A stretch of DNA of 64,000 nucleotides from Anderseniella sp039978075 (GCA_039978075.1 JBDWCA010000002.1:930001-994000), one strand, 5' to 3'; shown: positions 45,324-55,055, counted from the first letter of the stretch. The notes: generated from the letters alone by a model not told the origin. Program-made: numbers and translations.

Positions 45324-47081
45324 ATGAAATTGACCATCAGGACCCTGAGTGCAGCATTTGTGTTGGCGAGTTCGATGGCAATTATTCCCGGTCATGCCGC
45401 GCAGTCACAAACCGCTGACCCATATGCTGCATTGCGGATTGACGAGGCGTCTCCATCCGGCAGCTATCTTGCAGGACGGTTTGCCAGTCGTCAGCGCGAT
45501 ACCGGCATCGCTGCGCGCTATATCGCCCGTGCCCTGGAAAACGATCCCAACAATCCGCTTTTGATCGAACGTGCCTTCACACTGGAAGTGTCGTCGGGCA
45601 ATATTGAGTCTGCTGAAAAATTTGCCGAGCGGGTTCTCAAGTTCAATGATCAGCACAGATTGTCTCTATTGGTGCTGGGTCTCAAATCAATGCGCGAAGG
45701 CAAGACCGCCCTTGCCCGCCAGTACTTCCAGAAATCGGCCTATACTCCCATCGGTGAGTTGTCGGCGGCCCTGTTGACCGGCTGGACCTACGCTTCGGAA
45801 AACAACCTCCAGGGCGCCCTGACGGAACTCGACAAGCTGAAGCGCAATCAGGCATTCGAGAATTTTCGGCTTTTTCATGCCGGCCTGATTGCCGATATGG
45901 TGCAAAACCGCAACCGGGCAGAGGTATTCTACAAGTCAGCCTACGAAAAGGCGGGTACGTCGCTGCGTGTCGTCCAGGCTTATGGCAGTTATCTCGATCG
46001 TACCGGGCGCAAGGACCAGGCGGCCAAGATTTATGAATTGTTCCTGAAATCAACCCAGGACAATCCGCTGGTGCGCAGCGCGCTGGACGCCCTGAAGGCC
46101 GGAAAACAGGCCGAACCGTTTATCAACACCGCATCGGGCGGTGCGGCCGAAGCATTGTATTCCATTGCCGGAGCGCTGACTGACGAACGCTCCATCGATA
46201 TCGCACTGGTTTATGCGCGGCTTGCCCTGTCCAGCTCCCCGGAGTTTTCCGAGGGCCAAACACTGCTGGGTGAAGTTTATACCCAGATGAAACTGCATGA
46301 GCAGGCAATCGCGGCGTATGACAAGATTGGATCAGGCTCGCCGTTGCGCTCAAGTGCAGATATTCAGACCGCCACCAATCTCAACCAGTTGAGCAGATTT
46401 GACGATGCGGTGAAGGTGCTTAAGGCACTGGTTGCCCGCGAGCCTGAAAACTACAATGCTCTGTTGTCGCTTGGTAACCTGTACCGCCTGAATGAAAAGT
46501 GGCTTGATGCCGCCGATGCCTACACCCAGGCACTGGCTCGGGTTGACGAGCCGGGCGCGAAAAACTGGTCGGTGTACTATTTCCGCGGCATTGCATTTGA
46601 GCGTGCCGGGCGTTGGGAAAATGCCGAGCCGGATTTCCGCAAGGCGCTGCGGTTTCAGCCCGAACAGGCGTCCGTCCTGAACTATCTCGGATACTCGCTG
46701 ATTGAAAAACGCATCAATCTGACCGAGGCGTTTGAAATGGTTGAAAAGGCTGTTTCGCTGCGCCCCAATGACGGTTACATCGTTGATAGCCTCGGCTGGG
46801 GACACTATCAGCTGGGACGATATGAAGAGGCTGCAAAATTGCTCGAACGGGCTGCCGGCCTGCGTCCTGAAGACGCCGTGATCAACGATCATCTCGGTGA
46901 TGCGCTGTGGCGGGTTGGCCGTAAACTGGAAGCAAAGTTCCAATGGCAATACGCGCTGGATTCAAATCCGACCGATGAAAACGCAGTCATTATCCGCAAG
47001 AAGCTCAAGCAAGGGTTGCCGGACCCCAAACCAGCTTCGGCACCGACGGCTTCTGGTACCGAAAAGCCCAACAAGTCCTGA
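45324..47081 (+). CDS. exported tetratricopeptide repeat protein
   Basis: The 585-aa protein has a signal peptide (ending GHAAQ at about residue 26) and many TPR units across its length, for example GIAARYIARALENDPNNPLL, NYNALLSLGNLYRLNEKWLDAADAYTQAL and YEEAAKLLERAAGLRPED. TPR proteins of this sort scaffold protein complexes, often in the envelope. It lies 21 bases upstream of ispE, an arrangement common in rhizobia. No enzyme motif is visible. Confidence 0.9.
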   Translation: MKLTIRTLSAAFVLASSMAIIPGHAAQSQTADPYAALRIDEASPSGSYLAGRFASRQRDTGIAARYIARALENDPNNPLLIERAFTLEVSSGNIESAEKFAERVLKFNDQHRLSLLVLGLKSMREGKTALARQYFQKSAYTPIGELSAALLTGWTYASENNLQGALTELDKLKRNQAFENFRLFHAGLIADMVQNRNRAEVFYKSAYEKAGTSLRVVQAYGSYLDRTGRKDQAAKIYELFLKSTQDNPLVRSALDALKAGKQAEPFINTASGGAAEALYSIAGALTDERSIDIALVYARLALSSSPEFSEGQTLLGEVYTQMKLHEQAIAAYDKIGSGSPLRSSADIQTATNLNQLSRFDDAVKVLKALVAREPENYNALLSLGNLYRLNEKWLDAADAYTQALARVDEPGAKNWSVYYFRGIAFERAGRWENAEPDFRKALRFQPEQASVLNYLGYSLIEKRINLTEAFEMVEKAVSLRPNDGYIVDSLGWGHYQLGRYEEAAKLLERAAGLRPEDAVINDHLGDALWRVGRKLEAKFQWQYALDSNPTDENAVIIRKKLKQGLPDPKPASAPTASGTEKPNKS

Positions 47082-47102
47082 TCCGGCGCTGCTGGTATTG
47101 CA

Positions 47103-47975
47103 ATGATTACCGAGTTTGCTGCCGCGAAAATCAATCTTGCCTTGCATGTTACCGGCAAGCGTGATGACGGCTACCATTTGCTGGACAGTGCTGTCATGTT
47201 TGCACCTGACGCAGGCGACGTGCTGGAAGCGTCATTTGCCGATGAAACCTCTCTGACGGTTTCCGGCCCGTTTCGGCAAGGTCTGGAAACAGATGCTGGC
47301 AACCTGGTCCTCAAGGCTTTCGCTGCTTTGCACAACCGTTACCCGAACGACGTAAGGCCCTGTTCGATGAACCTGCACAAGGCGCTGCCGGTTGCCTCGG
47401 GCATCGGTGGGGGGTCGGCCGATGCCGCGGCGGCGTTGCGCGCGATTGTGCGTCTTAACGGCCTGGCGGTTGATGAATCAACGCTGGCGGAGCTTGCACT
47501 GCAACTGGGCGCCGATGTGCCGGTTTGTATCGCCTCAAGCGCTTGCCGGATGCGTGGCATTGGAGAAATCATCGATGATTGGCCGCATGCCCCGTCACTG
47601 CATGCGGTTCTGGTCAATCCGCTGATCGGCGTTTCGACAGCGGGCATTTTCAGGCATCTGGGTCTCGCGCCCGGAAGCCAGGCAAATTCCAGCATCAAAG
47701 GTGGATTTGACGATGCGGGTAACACCCATGCCGTGCTGGATTGGTTGCAAACCTGCCGCAATGATCTTGAACCGCCAGCGTGTCATCTGGAACCTGTCAT
47801 TTCAGATGTGCTGAATGCTGTTGGTCAACTTGCCGGATGCCGGCTGTCGCGCATGAGTGGTTCCGGAGCAACCTGCTTCGGCCTGTTTGAAACCCCTGAA
47901 GGTGCCGCTGCCGCTGCTGCAGATCTCGCGCTTCAACACCCGAATTGGTGGGTTGCGGCAACTGCGCTCGTCTAA
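47103..47975 (+). CDS. ispE: 4-diphosphocytidyl-2-C-methyl-D-erythritol kinase
   Basis: IspE phosphorylates CDP-methylerythritol in the MEP isoprenoid pathway. The 290-aa GHMP kinase has AAAKINLALHVTGKRDDGYH at the N-terminus, the ATP loop PVASGIGGGSADAAAAL and the C-terminal SRMSGSGATCFGLF. It overlaps the convergent polyprenyl synthase gene by four bases, putting an IPP-making and an IPP-using gene tail to tail. Confidence 0.96.
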   Translation: MITEFAAAKINLALHVTGKRDDGYHLLDSAVMFAPDAGDVLEASFADETSLTVSGPFRQGLETDAGNLVLKAFAALHNRYPNDVRPCSMNLHKALPVASGIGGGSADAAAALRAIVRLNGLAVDESTLAELALQLGADVPVCIASSACRMRGIGEIIDDWPHAPSLHAVLVNPLIGVSTAGIFRHLGLAPGSQANSSIKGGFDDAGNTHAVLDWLQTCRNDLEPPACHLEPVISDVLNAVGQLAGCRLSRMSGSGATCFGLFETPEGAAAAAADLALQHPNWWVAATALV

Positions 47976-49033
47976 TGCGCCCTGGCGACGGAAAACCTGA
48001 TTGCGTCGACCAGGGCGGATTTGTAGTCGCTTTCAGGGAATATCTCCATGGCATCGCGTGCAATGGCGCCATAGTGGCGAGCGCGTTCAATTGTTGCTTC
48101 AAGCGCATCATGTTGCGCCATCAAGGCAATGGCCTGTTCCAGGTCACCATCACGCTGGTCGCCTTCTTCCATCACGCGCTTCCAGAATTCACGCTGTTCG
48201 GTGTCGCCACGCCGGTATGACAACACCACCGGCAGGGTGATTTTGCCTTCGCGGAAATCATCGCCGATACTTTTGCCGAGTTGTGCCTGCTTGCCCGAGT
48301 AATCCAGTGCATCATCAACAAGCTGGAACGCCACCCCAAGGTTGCGGCCGTAGGATTCAAGTGCTTCACGTTCAGCATCATTGCGCCCGGCAATGATGGC
48401 GCCAACCTCGGCCGCTGCGGAAAACAATGCAGCCGTTTTCGCATTGATGACCTTCAGATAGGCATCTTCTGTCGTCGATGTATTATGCGCTGCGGCCAGT
48501 TGCATCACTTCGCCCTCAGCAATCACGGCGGCTGCATCTGCCAGAACCTTGAGCGCTGCAAGCGAGCCTGTCGTGACCATGATGCGGAATGCCTGGCCCA
48601 GCAAATAGTCGCCCACCAGCACGCTTGCCTGGTTGCCCCAGATCAGCCGCGCTGTACGTCGCCCGCGCCTGAGGTCGCTTTCATCAACAACGTCATCGTG
48701 CAGCAACGTGGCCGTGTGCATGAACTCAACAGCGGTGGCAAGATCAACGTGATGGTTTCCATCATACCCGCACATGCGCGCCGCAGCGATTGTCAGCATC
48801 GGGCGCAGTCGTTTGCCGCCGGAATCAATAAGATGTTGGGCCAGCTCGGGTATCAACTCCACATGGGATTGCGCGTGCGACAGGATCTGCGCATTCACCT
48901 TTTCCATGTCAGTTGCCACAAGGTCGAGCAAAGGAGCAAGGCTTGCATCCTTCGCTTCTGCTGCACTTAACGGAACCACCACGCCCACGGGATAAACTCC
49001 ACCGCTGTCTCTGTTGTTATCATTACAGAACAT
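47972..49033 (-). CDS. trans-polyprenyl diphosphate synthase (quinone side chain)
   Basis: This 353-aa enzyme extends isoprenoid chains, most likely to the octa- or decaprenyl tail of ubiquinone. Both Asp-rich motifs are present: LLHDDVVDESDLRRG (FARM) and LVDDALDYSG (SARM), with SGGKRLRPML before them. The start is uncertain: ATG at 49063 or 49033, or a GTG further in. Chain length cannot be told from sequence alone. IspB or DdsA would be the usual names. Confidence 0.92.
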   Translation of the reverse strand: MFCNDNNRDSGGVYPVGVVVPLSAAEAKDASLAPLLDLVATDMEKVNAQILSHAQSHVELIPELAQHLIDSGGKRLRPMLTIAAARMCGYDGNHHVDLATAVEFMHTATLLHDDVVDESDLRRGRRTARLIWGNQASVLVGDYLLGQAFRIMVTTGSLAALKVLADAAAVIAEGEVMQLAAAHNTSTTEDAYLKVINAKTAALFSAAAEVGAIIAGRNDAEREALESYGRNLGVAFQLVDDALDYSGKQAQLGKSIGDDFREGKITLPVVLSYRRGDTEQREFWKRVMEEGDQRDGDLEQAIALMAQHDALEATIERARHYGAIARDAMEIFPESDYKSALVDAIRFSVARAH

Positions 49034-49304
49034 AGGCGGCGTTCCGGCTGCCAGCAAGAGCACTATGGCCGCATGTAACGCAGTGAGCTAGGGTCGCACT
49101 CATTAACCATTCACGGTTCGGTTTGAGAGAAGAAAGCCAGGTGAAGTTGAATGAGTGCAGGATCGGGTTTTGTGTATTTTTCCGGCGTTCTTCGCCTTGT
49201 CAAAGTCAAAATATGCACCGGTACGACATATACCGTTAACAGGTCCTGACTCTAGGGTCGCTACAAGACCATTTTGTTAACTGGCGAAAGGTAATCTGGT
49301 CACC
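49034..49304. promoter_or_regulatory. divergent promoter region with CtrA-like half-site and GANTC
   Basis: The 271 bases between the polyprenyl synthase and DUF2007 genes hold TTAACCAT at 49103-49110, two GTTAAC palindromes at 49235-49240 and 49276-49281, and a GANTC site (GACTC) at 49248-49252. The 10-base word CTAGGGTCGC occurs twice, at 49088 and 49252. No full TTAA-N7-TTAA box was found. Confidence 0.35.
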
Positions 49305-49529
49305 ATGCGTGAATTACTGCGATCCAACGACGTCGTACTCGTTTCGTATGTCGTTGATCTGCTCGGCCAGGAGGGCCTGTCTGCGGAAGTGTTTGACGGT
49401 CATATGAGTGTTCTGGAAGGATCTATTGGAGCGTTTCCGCGCCGGGTAATGATCGATGCTGATGATGAGATGCGTGCACGCAGATTGTTGAATGAGGCAG
49501 GTTTGCGGGAACATCTGGCGGATGGTTGA
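49305..49529 (+). CDS. DUF2007 domain protein
   Basis: This 74-aa protein matches DUF2007 (GlnB-like signal-transducing fold): MRELLRSNDVVLVSYVVDLL, then GLSAEVFDGHMSVLEGSIG and RRVMIDADDEMRARRLLNEAG. Its function is not established. It lies directly before the methyltransferase gene, with overlapping frames, as in other rhizobia. Confidence 0.88.
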   Translation: MRELLRSNDVVLVSYVVDLLGQEGLSAEVFDGHMSVLEGSIGAFPRRVMIDADDEMRARRLLNEAGLREHLADG

Positions 49530-49573
49530 CGGTGTCCAGACGAGCTCCGATTGAAATGGCGGGAGAGGTTGTG

Positions 49574-50377
49574 ATGGAAGATGAGTTTCAAGGTGGTCCC
49601 ACTGGCAGTCAGGCGGCCAAGCCAGGCCTGTCGGACGATGCCTTTCTGGGCGGAAAACTGCAGATATTGCAACCCGAAAAGGGTTATCGGGCCGGCATAG
49701 ACGCCGTGCTGCTCGCTGCATCGATACCTGCATCTGACGGTGACACGCTGTTTGAGGCGGGCATTGGAACTGGTGTTGCGGCCGCTTGCCTGGCAACGCG
49801 TGTGCCCGGCACCATTATCACCGGTGTGGAAATAGCGGCCCGTTACGCGCTGATTGCGGAAGAAAACTTCAAACGCAACGAATTACATGAGCGCATTATG
49901 GTGCTGAAAGGTGATTTGTGCGATTCCATGCGCCACGATCAGGTGGACTGGCCGGCACCGAACAGTGTTTCGCATGCCTACGCAAACCCGCCGTTTTTCG
50001 TAGATACCACAGTCCAGGCTCCCGCCGATGGTCTTCGTGCACAAGCTCATATGCTGAAGGCCGGTGAACTGGAAAACTGGGTCAAGGTCATGACCAATGC
50101 CGTCAAACCCAGGGGCACTGTTTCGATCATACATCCGGCGACATCGCTGCTCACCTTGCTCACCGCCATGAGCTCGAAACTGGGCGGATTGACCGTGCTG
50201 CCTTTGCGGGCACACCGCAAGGATCCCGCATCGCGCATTATCGTGCGCGGCACAAAGGGCTCCAAGGCACCATTGCAGTTGTTGCCCGGCCTGGTGTTGC
50301 ACGAAGCAGGATCCAACACGTTTGTGGATGAGGTGGAGGCTGTGCTGCGGACCGGCGAAGCTCTGGATTTTGAGTGA
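49574..50377 (+). CDS. TrmN6-like adenine-N6 methyltransferase
   Basis: The 267-aa protein has the SAM motif LFEAGIGTGVAAACLATR and the N6-adenine catalytic motif ANPPFF, with QPEKGYRAGIDAVLLAA before them, the pattern of tRNA1(Val) A37 methyltransferases. The tRNA target is inferred. The frame opens at 49526, but the ATG at 49574 has a strong ribosome site GGGAGAGG at 49561-49568 and is chosen. The 264-bp inverted-repeat element follows. Confidence 0.88.
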   Translation: MEDEFQGGPTGSQAAKPGLSDDAFLGGKLQILQPEKGYRAGIDAVLLAASIPASDGDTLFEAGIGTGVAAACLATRVPGTIITGVEIAARYALIAEENFKRNELHERIMVLKGDLCDSMRHDQVDWPAPNSVSHAYANPPFFVDTTVQAPADGLRAQAHMLKAGELENWVKVMTNAVKPRGTVSIIHPATSLLTLLTAMSSKLGGLTVLPLRAHRKDPASRIIVRGTKGSKAPLQLLPGLVLHEAGSNTFVDEVEAVLRTGEALDFE

Positions 50378-50420
50378 ATTTTTGGCTCTCCCTTGAGGTT
50401 TTCGCGCGAGTGCACCATTT

Positions 50421-50684
50421 ATACCAAGAGAACTAACTATTGACCCTTTTGATGGAGTCAAATCCGGCCATTCTGGCAGGCGTGGTGCGCAGCGCGATGT
50501 GGTGCATCGGGCAAGCGCCGCAACGCACCAGATGGACGGATTTAACCCGCCGAAGGCCGTTTTTTCACGTCCGCCGGACGTCGTTATGCTCCACTTGTGG
50601 TCGTCCAGACCGTGGCGTGAAGCATGCCTAGCCGGCAAACGCGAAAAAACGGTCAAAAGAGCCAATAGTTAGTTCTTTTGGTAT
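50421..50684. repeat. 264-bp element bounded by 32-bp inverted repeats
   Basis: ATACCAAGAGAACTAACTAT opens the left arm (50421-50452); the right arm (50653-50684) is its inverse with three mismatches in 32. Inside, CCGTTTTTTC and GAAAAAACGG also pair, so the whole can fold into one long hairpin. It fills most of the 373-base gap between the TrmN6-like and S49 peptidase genes. A 63-codon frame inside is not protein-like. The family was not recognised. Confidence 0.85.
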
Positions 50685-50750
50685 TAGGGCCTGCTGGGTC
50701 GGCGGCAACTGGCCCATGCACGTCTCACTATTCGAAAAGGCAGTTCCCCT

Positions 50751-51650
50751 ATGGTCTCGCGCACATCAAACAAGAAGAAGAAAAAGAAGGCCGGATGGCT
50801 GACAAGGCTGTTGCGCGGCAAGCGCAAGTTTGTCGCTCATGTCCGCCTGACAGGGGCCATCGGCATGTCCGGGCCCATGAGCAAGTCGTTATCCATGGCC
50901 GGCGTCGAGGAAACACTGGAGCAGGCTTTCGCCATTCCGGGGTTGTCAGCCATGGCCTTGTCGATCAACTCGCCAGGTGGTTCGCCCGTGCAGTCGACAC
51001 TGATTTTCAACCGTATCCGGCAACTCGCGCAAAAACACGAAGTCACGGTGTTGGTGTTTTGCGAAGATGTGGCGGCATCCGGCGGCTACCTGCTGGCCGT
51101 GGCAGGTGATGAGATATTCGCTGATCGCAGCTCCGTCGTGGGTTCGATTGGTGTCATATCAGCCGGTTTCGGGTTTGCCGGCGCGATCAAGAAGATCGGT
51201 GTGGACCGCCGCGTGTACACCGCAGGCTCCAACAAATCCGTGCTCGATCCGTTCCTGCCTGAGAAGAAGGAAGATGTTGCCCACCTGAAATCCCTGCAGC
51301 TTGATGTGCATGAAGCGTTCAAGGATATCGTGCGTTCCCGCCGCAAGGCGCAGCTCAAGGGTAAGGAAGATGAGTTGTTTTCCGGCTTGTTCTGGGCCGG
51401 AGACAAGGCGCTGGAGCGCGGCCTTGTGGACGGCCTCGGCACAATGCATGAAATCCTGCAGGGCAAATTTGGTGACGATGTCATCATCAAGACCATTGAA
51501 CCAAAAGCCGGGTTTTCCTTGCGCAAGCTTCTGCTGCCAGGCAGCGGGTCATCTGTTGACAGCGCGGCCAGGGCGGCTGGACAAGGAGTCGCGTCAAGCG
51601 CTCTTGCGCTTGCAGAAGAGCGCGCTTTGTGGTCTCGTTACGGATTATAA
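50751..51650 (+). CDS. S49 family peptidase (SppA-like)
   Basis: Signal peptide peptidase A-type proteases degrade cleaved signal peptides at the inner membrane. The 299-aa protein has the SINSPGGSP substrate loop, the nucleophile S110 in DVAASGGYLLAVAGDEIFAD, and the catalytic Lys K162 in AGSNKSVLDPF. The N-terminus is strongly basic (KKKKKK) and has no clear membrane anchor, unlike E. coli SppA. The length fits the short form. Confidence 0.93.
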   Translation: MVSRTSNKKKKKKAGWLTRLLRGKRKFVAHVRLTGAIGMSGPMSKSLSMAGVEETLEQAFAIPGLSAMALSINSPGGSPVQSTLIFNRIRQLAQKHEVTVLVFCEDVAASGGYLLAVAGDEIFADRSSVVGSIGVISAGFGFAGAIKKIGVDRRVYTAGSNKSVLDPFLPEKKEDVAHLKSLQLDVHEAFKDIVRSRRKAQLKGKEDELFSGLFWAGDKALERGLVDGLGTMHEILQGKFGDDVIIKTIEPKAGFSLRKLLLPGSGSSVDSAARAAGQGVASSALALAEERALWSRYGL

Positions 51651-51693
51651 AAGCTGAAACGGGTAGGGGCCTGTTCGAAGGAATGAAGATACG

Positions 51694-51873
51694 ATGATCT
51701 ACAAACTGTTGTTGGCCGGTGCTGGCATTGCCATGTCATATACTGTGGCGCGTGCGCTTTCGAACCTGCAGGCAAAATCTGCCGTCAAGGTGAAGACCAA
51801 TGAACAAAACCGCGTTCGCAAGAGTCGTTTGCGCCAGGACCCGGTAACGGGCGTCTACTACCCGGAAGACTGA
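51694..51873 (+). CDS. small conserved membrane-associated protein, unknown function
   Basis: This 59-aa ORF begins MIYKLLLAGAGIAMSYTVAR, a hydrophobic N-terminus that could anchor it, followed by a basic middle and the end RQDPVTGVYYPED. It lies 43 bases after the S49 peptidase and 132 bases before glyQ on the same strand. A small gene at this place upstream of glyQ/glyS fits a conserved rhizobial arrangement, but I do not recognise a family with certainty. A weak GAAG ribosome site precedes the ATG. Confidence 0.65.
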   Translation: MIYKLLLAGAGIAMSYTVARALSNLQAKSAVKVKTNEQNRVRKSRLRQDPVTGVYYPED

Positions 51874-52005
51874 TTGTCTCCGGTTTCGGTCCGAATGCAG
51901 TTATCATGCGGGTCTCTGCTTGACCGGGGTTGGTCTGCGCAATAGGTTCCGGCCAGCGATTCACTGCGTCTGGCGATCCAGAGGCCTTTCAAAGAATCTT
52001 TAAAA

Positions 52006-52935
52006 ATGACTGCGCCCTCCGGCCTAAATCCGAAAAAATCCTTTCAGGATCTGATCCTCACGCTGCACAATTACTGGGCAGCCAGGGGATGTGTCATTCT
52101 GCAACCCTACGACATGGAAGTCGGAGCCGGTACATTCCATCCGGCAACCACACTGCGCTCTGTCGGTCCGAACCCGTGGAAGGCTGCCTATGTGCAGCCG
52201 TCTCGGCGTCCCAAGGACGGTCGCTTTGGTGAAAACCCCAACCGGCTGCAACATTACTATCAGTATCAGGTGATCCTCAAACCATCACCGCCGGATCTGC
52301 AGGAGCTGTATCTGGGATCGCTGTATGCCATCGGCATCGACCGCGATAATCACGACATTCGCTTCGTTGAAGATGATTGGGAGAGCCCGACGCTGGGTGC
52401 CTGGGGACTTGGATGGGAAGTGTGGTGCGATGGCATGGAGGTTTCCCAGTTCACCTATTTCCAGCAGGTCGGCGGCATGGACTGCGATCCTGTTTCAGGT
52501 GAACTGACATATGGCCTTGAGCGCCTCGCCATGTATGTGCAGGGCGTCGACAACGTCTATGATCTGAATTTTAATGGCGGCGATGGTGACGAACGCGTCA
52601 GTTATGGTGATGTGTTCCTGCAGGCCGAACAGGAATATTCCCGGCATAATTTTGACCATGCCAACACCGAAACCCTGTTGCAGCAGTTCCGGTTTGCCGA
52701 GGCTGAGTGCCAGGCACTGCTGGCGGCCGGTGACAAGGGCGGCAAACACCTGATGGCGCTGCCTGCCTATGACCAGTGCATCAAGGCATCGCATGTCTTC
52801 AACCTTCTCGATGCGCGCGGTGTTATTTCGGTGACCGAGCGCCAGGCCTATATTCTGCGGGTCCGCGACCTGGCCAAGGGCTGCTGTGAGGCCTGGGCCA
52901 AGACCGCCGGAGGGAGTGCGCAACACGATGGCTGA
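52006..52935 (+). CDS. glyQ: glycyl-tRNA synthetase alpha subunit
   Basis: The alpha subunit of the tetrameric bacterial GlyRS holds the catalytic class II core. The 309-aa protein has FQDLILTLHNYWAARGCVILQPYDMEVGAGTFHPATT in pieces typical of GlyQ, then NPNRLQHYYQYQVILKPSP and GLERLAMYVQGVDN. It overlaps glyS by eight bases; the two are translated together. Confidence 0.98.
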   Translation: MTAPSGLNPKKSFQDLILTLHNYWAARGCVILQPYDMEVGAGTFHPATTLRSVGPNPWKAAYVQPSRRPKDGRFGENPNRLQHYYQYQVILKPSPPDLQELYLGSLYAIGIDRDNHDIRFVEDDWESPTLGAWGLGWEVWCDGMEVSQFTYFQQVGGMDCDPVSGELTYGLERLAMYVQGVDNVYDLNFNGGDGDERVSYGDVFLQAEQEYSRHNFDHANTETLLQQFRFAEAECQALLAAGDKGGKHLMALPAYDQCIKASHVFNLLDARGVISVTERQAYILRVRDLAKGCCEAWAKTAGGSAQHDG

Positions 52936-55042
52936 ACTCCTGCTAGAACTGTTCTCCGAAGAAATTCCGGCCCGCATGCAGGCGCGTGCTGCCGCTGACT
53001 TGCAGAAACTGGTTACCAACGCACTGGTGGAGCAGGGCCTGACTTATGAAAGTGCCAAGGCACATGTCACACCGCGGCGGCTGGCTTTGTGTGTGGACGG
53101 GCTGGCCGTGCGCACCGCAGATGTCAAAGAGGACCGCAAGGGCCCGCGTATCGACGCACCGGAACAGGCTGTACAGGGATTTCTCAAGTCGGCCGGTGTG
53201 ACGCTCGATCAATGCGATGTTGAAGAGGACAAGAAGGGTAAGGGCGCCTACTATGTGGTCCGTATAAACAAGCCAGGTCAGAAAACCACCGATGTCATAG
53301 CTGCCATTGTGCCGGATGTGGTGCGCAAGTTCCCGTGGCCCAAATCCATGCGCTGGGGAACAGGCAGCCTGCGCTGGGTCAGGCCTCTGCAGTCCATCTT
53401 GTGCATGTTTGACGGTGAAGTGGTGCCGTTTGATGTGGATGGTATCCGCTCGGGCAACACCACGCACGGTCATCGCTTCCTCAATCCGGAACAGATTACG
53501 GTCACCGCGTTTGATGATTATGAGCAATCCCTGCGTTCAGCCCATGTCATGCTGGATGCCGACGAGCGCATGGAGGCCATTCGCAATGAGGCTGGTAATC
53601 TGGCATTCGCCAAGGGTCTCGAACTGATCGAGGACAAGGCACTGCTGGGCGAAGTTGCGGGCCTTGTCGAATGGCCGGTCGTGCTGATGGGCGAGTTTCA
53701 CAAAAGCTTCCTCGATGTGCCGGCCGAGGTGATCGTCACCTCGATCAGGAGCCATCAGAAGTGTTTTGCGCTTACCGACAAGTCCGGAAATCTCTCCAAC
53801 AACTATCTGCTGGTTTCGAATCTTATTGCGAAGGATGGCGGCAAGAAGATCACTGAAGGCAATAACAAGGTGATCGCCGCGCGGCTGTCCGATGCCCGCT
53901 TCTTCTGGGAGCAGGACAAGAAGATCGCGCTGGAAGACCGCTTGCCGCAGCTTGAGAAAATAACCTTTCACGCCAGGCTCGGCACCCAGGCTGAGCGGGT
54001 TGTGCGCATTGAAGCGCTGGCCGGAGAAATTGCCAGGACAATCGGAGCTGATGAGACCCAGGCCAGGCTGGCTGCAAAACTGGCCAAGACTGACCTGGTG
54101 ACCGAGATGGTCGGCGAGTTTCCCGAACTGCAGGGTTTGATGGGCTCATATTACGCCAAAGCCGAAGGGCTGGATGAGGATGTCCAGATCGCCATCCGCG
54201 ACCATTACAAACCACAAGGCCCGTCCGATGACGTGCCGTCCGGCAAGGTGGCCCAGGCCGTGGCGCTGGCCGACAAGATCGACACACTAGTCGGGTTCTG
54301 GGCGATTGACGAGAAACCGACCGGGTCAAAAGACCCGTATGCACTGAGACGCGCTGCGCTGGGTGTCATCCGCACGGTGCTTGAAGGCGAGCTACGGTTG
54401 AAGCTGCTTGCCCTGAGTACTGCAGGCCTGAAGCCGATTGTTGACGCAATGCATAGCGATGTGGAAGGTGACGAAGGCGACCTGCCGGTGTCCGGCAAGG
54501 TAGAAGGCGATATCGCAGCTGACCTGCTTTCATTCTTCGCCGACCGTCTGAAGGTCTATCTGCGCGAAGGCGGCACCCGCCATGACCTGATCGACGCGGT
54601 ATTTGCGCTCGGCAATCAGGATGACTTGCTGATGATTGTCAGACGCGTGGAAGCACTGTCGGCTTTCCTGGAGACCGACGATGGCCAGAACCTGCTGGCC
54701 GGGGTCAAACGGGCGTCCAATATTCTGAAAATCGAGGAAAAGAAGGACGGCCGCAGTTTCACCGGTGCACCGGAAACCAAGCTTTTGCTGCAGGGTGACG
54801 AAAAGGATCTGAACCGGGCGGTATCCCAGTCGGAAGCGAATGCCAAACGGGCCGTCGAGGCAGAAGACTTCGTCTCCGCCATGGGCCATATCGCCAAACT
54901 GCGCGGTCCGGTGGATCAGTTCTTCGACAAGGTGACGGTCAATGCGGACGACCCGACGTTCCGGGAAAACCGCCTGAAACTGCTTAACCGCATCCGCGAG
55001 GCAACCCTGGCCGTTGCGGATTTCTCGAAGATTGAAGGGTAG
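52928..55042 (+). CDS. glyS: glycyl-tRNA synthetase beta subunit
   Basis: The 704-aa beta subunit binds tRNA(Gly). The N-terminus MAELLLELFSEEIPARMQ is standard, and KSMRWGTGSLRWVRPLQSIL, SIRSHQKCFALTDKSG and the HD-like and anticodon-binding parts (RRAALGVIRTVLE, then REGGTRHDLIDAVFALG) follow. The ATG at 52928 has GGAGGGAG at 52909-52916, inside glyQ. A palindromic repeat element begins 14 bases after the stop. Confidence 0.98.
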   Translation: MAELLLELFSEEIPARMQARAAADLQKLVTNALVEQGLTYESAKAHVTPRRLALCVDGLAVRTADVKEDRKGPRIDAPEQAVQGFLKSAGVTLDQCDVEEDKKGKGAYYVVRINKPGQKTTDVIAAIVPDVVRKFPWPKSMRWGTGSLRWVRPLQSILCMFDGEVVPFDVDGIRSGNTTHGHRFLNPEQITVTAFDDYEQSLRSAHVMLDADERMEAIRNEAGNLAFAKGLELIEDKALLGEVAGLVEWPVVLMGEFHKSFLDVPAEVIVTSIRSHQKCFALTDKSGNLSNNYLLVSNLIAKDGGKKITEGNNKVIAARLSDARFFWEQDKKIALEDRLPQLEKITFHARLGTQAERVVRIEALAGEIARTIGADETQARLAAKLAKTDLVTEMVGEFPELQGLMGSYYAKAEGLDEDVQIAIRDHYKPQGPSDDVPSGKVAQAVALADKIDTLVGFWAIDEKPTGSKDPYALRRAALGVIRTVLEGELRLKLLALSTAGLKPIVDAMHSDVEGDEGDLPVSGKVEGDIAADLLSFFADRLKVYLREGGTRHDLIDAVFALGNQDDLLMIVRRVEALSAFLETDDGQNLLAGVKRASNILKIEEKKDGRSFTGAPETKLLLQGDEKDLNRAVSQSEANAKRAVEAEDFVSAMGHIAKLRGPVDQFFDKVTVNADDPTFRENRLKLLNRIREATLAVADFSKIEG

Positions 55043-55055
55043 GGGGTAGTTTATT

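Noticed and set aside
50440..50631. 63-aa open frame inside the 264-bp inverted-repeat element
   Set aside because: No ribosome site, Arg/Cys-rich translation, and the element is better explained as a structured repeat.
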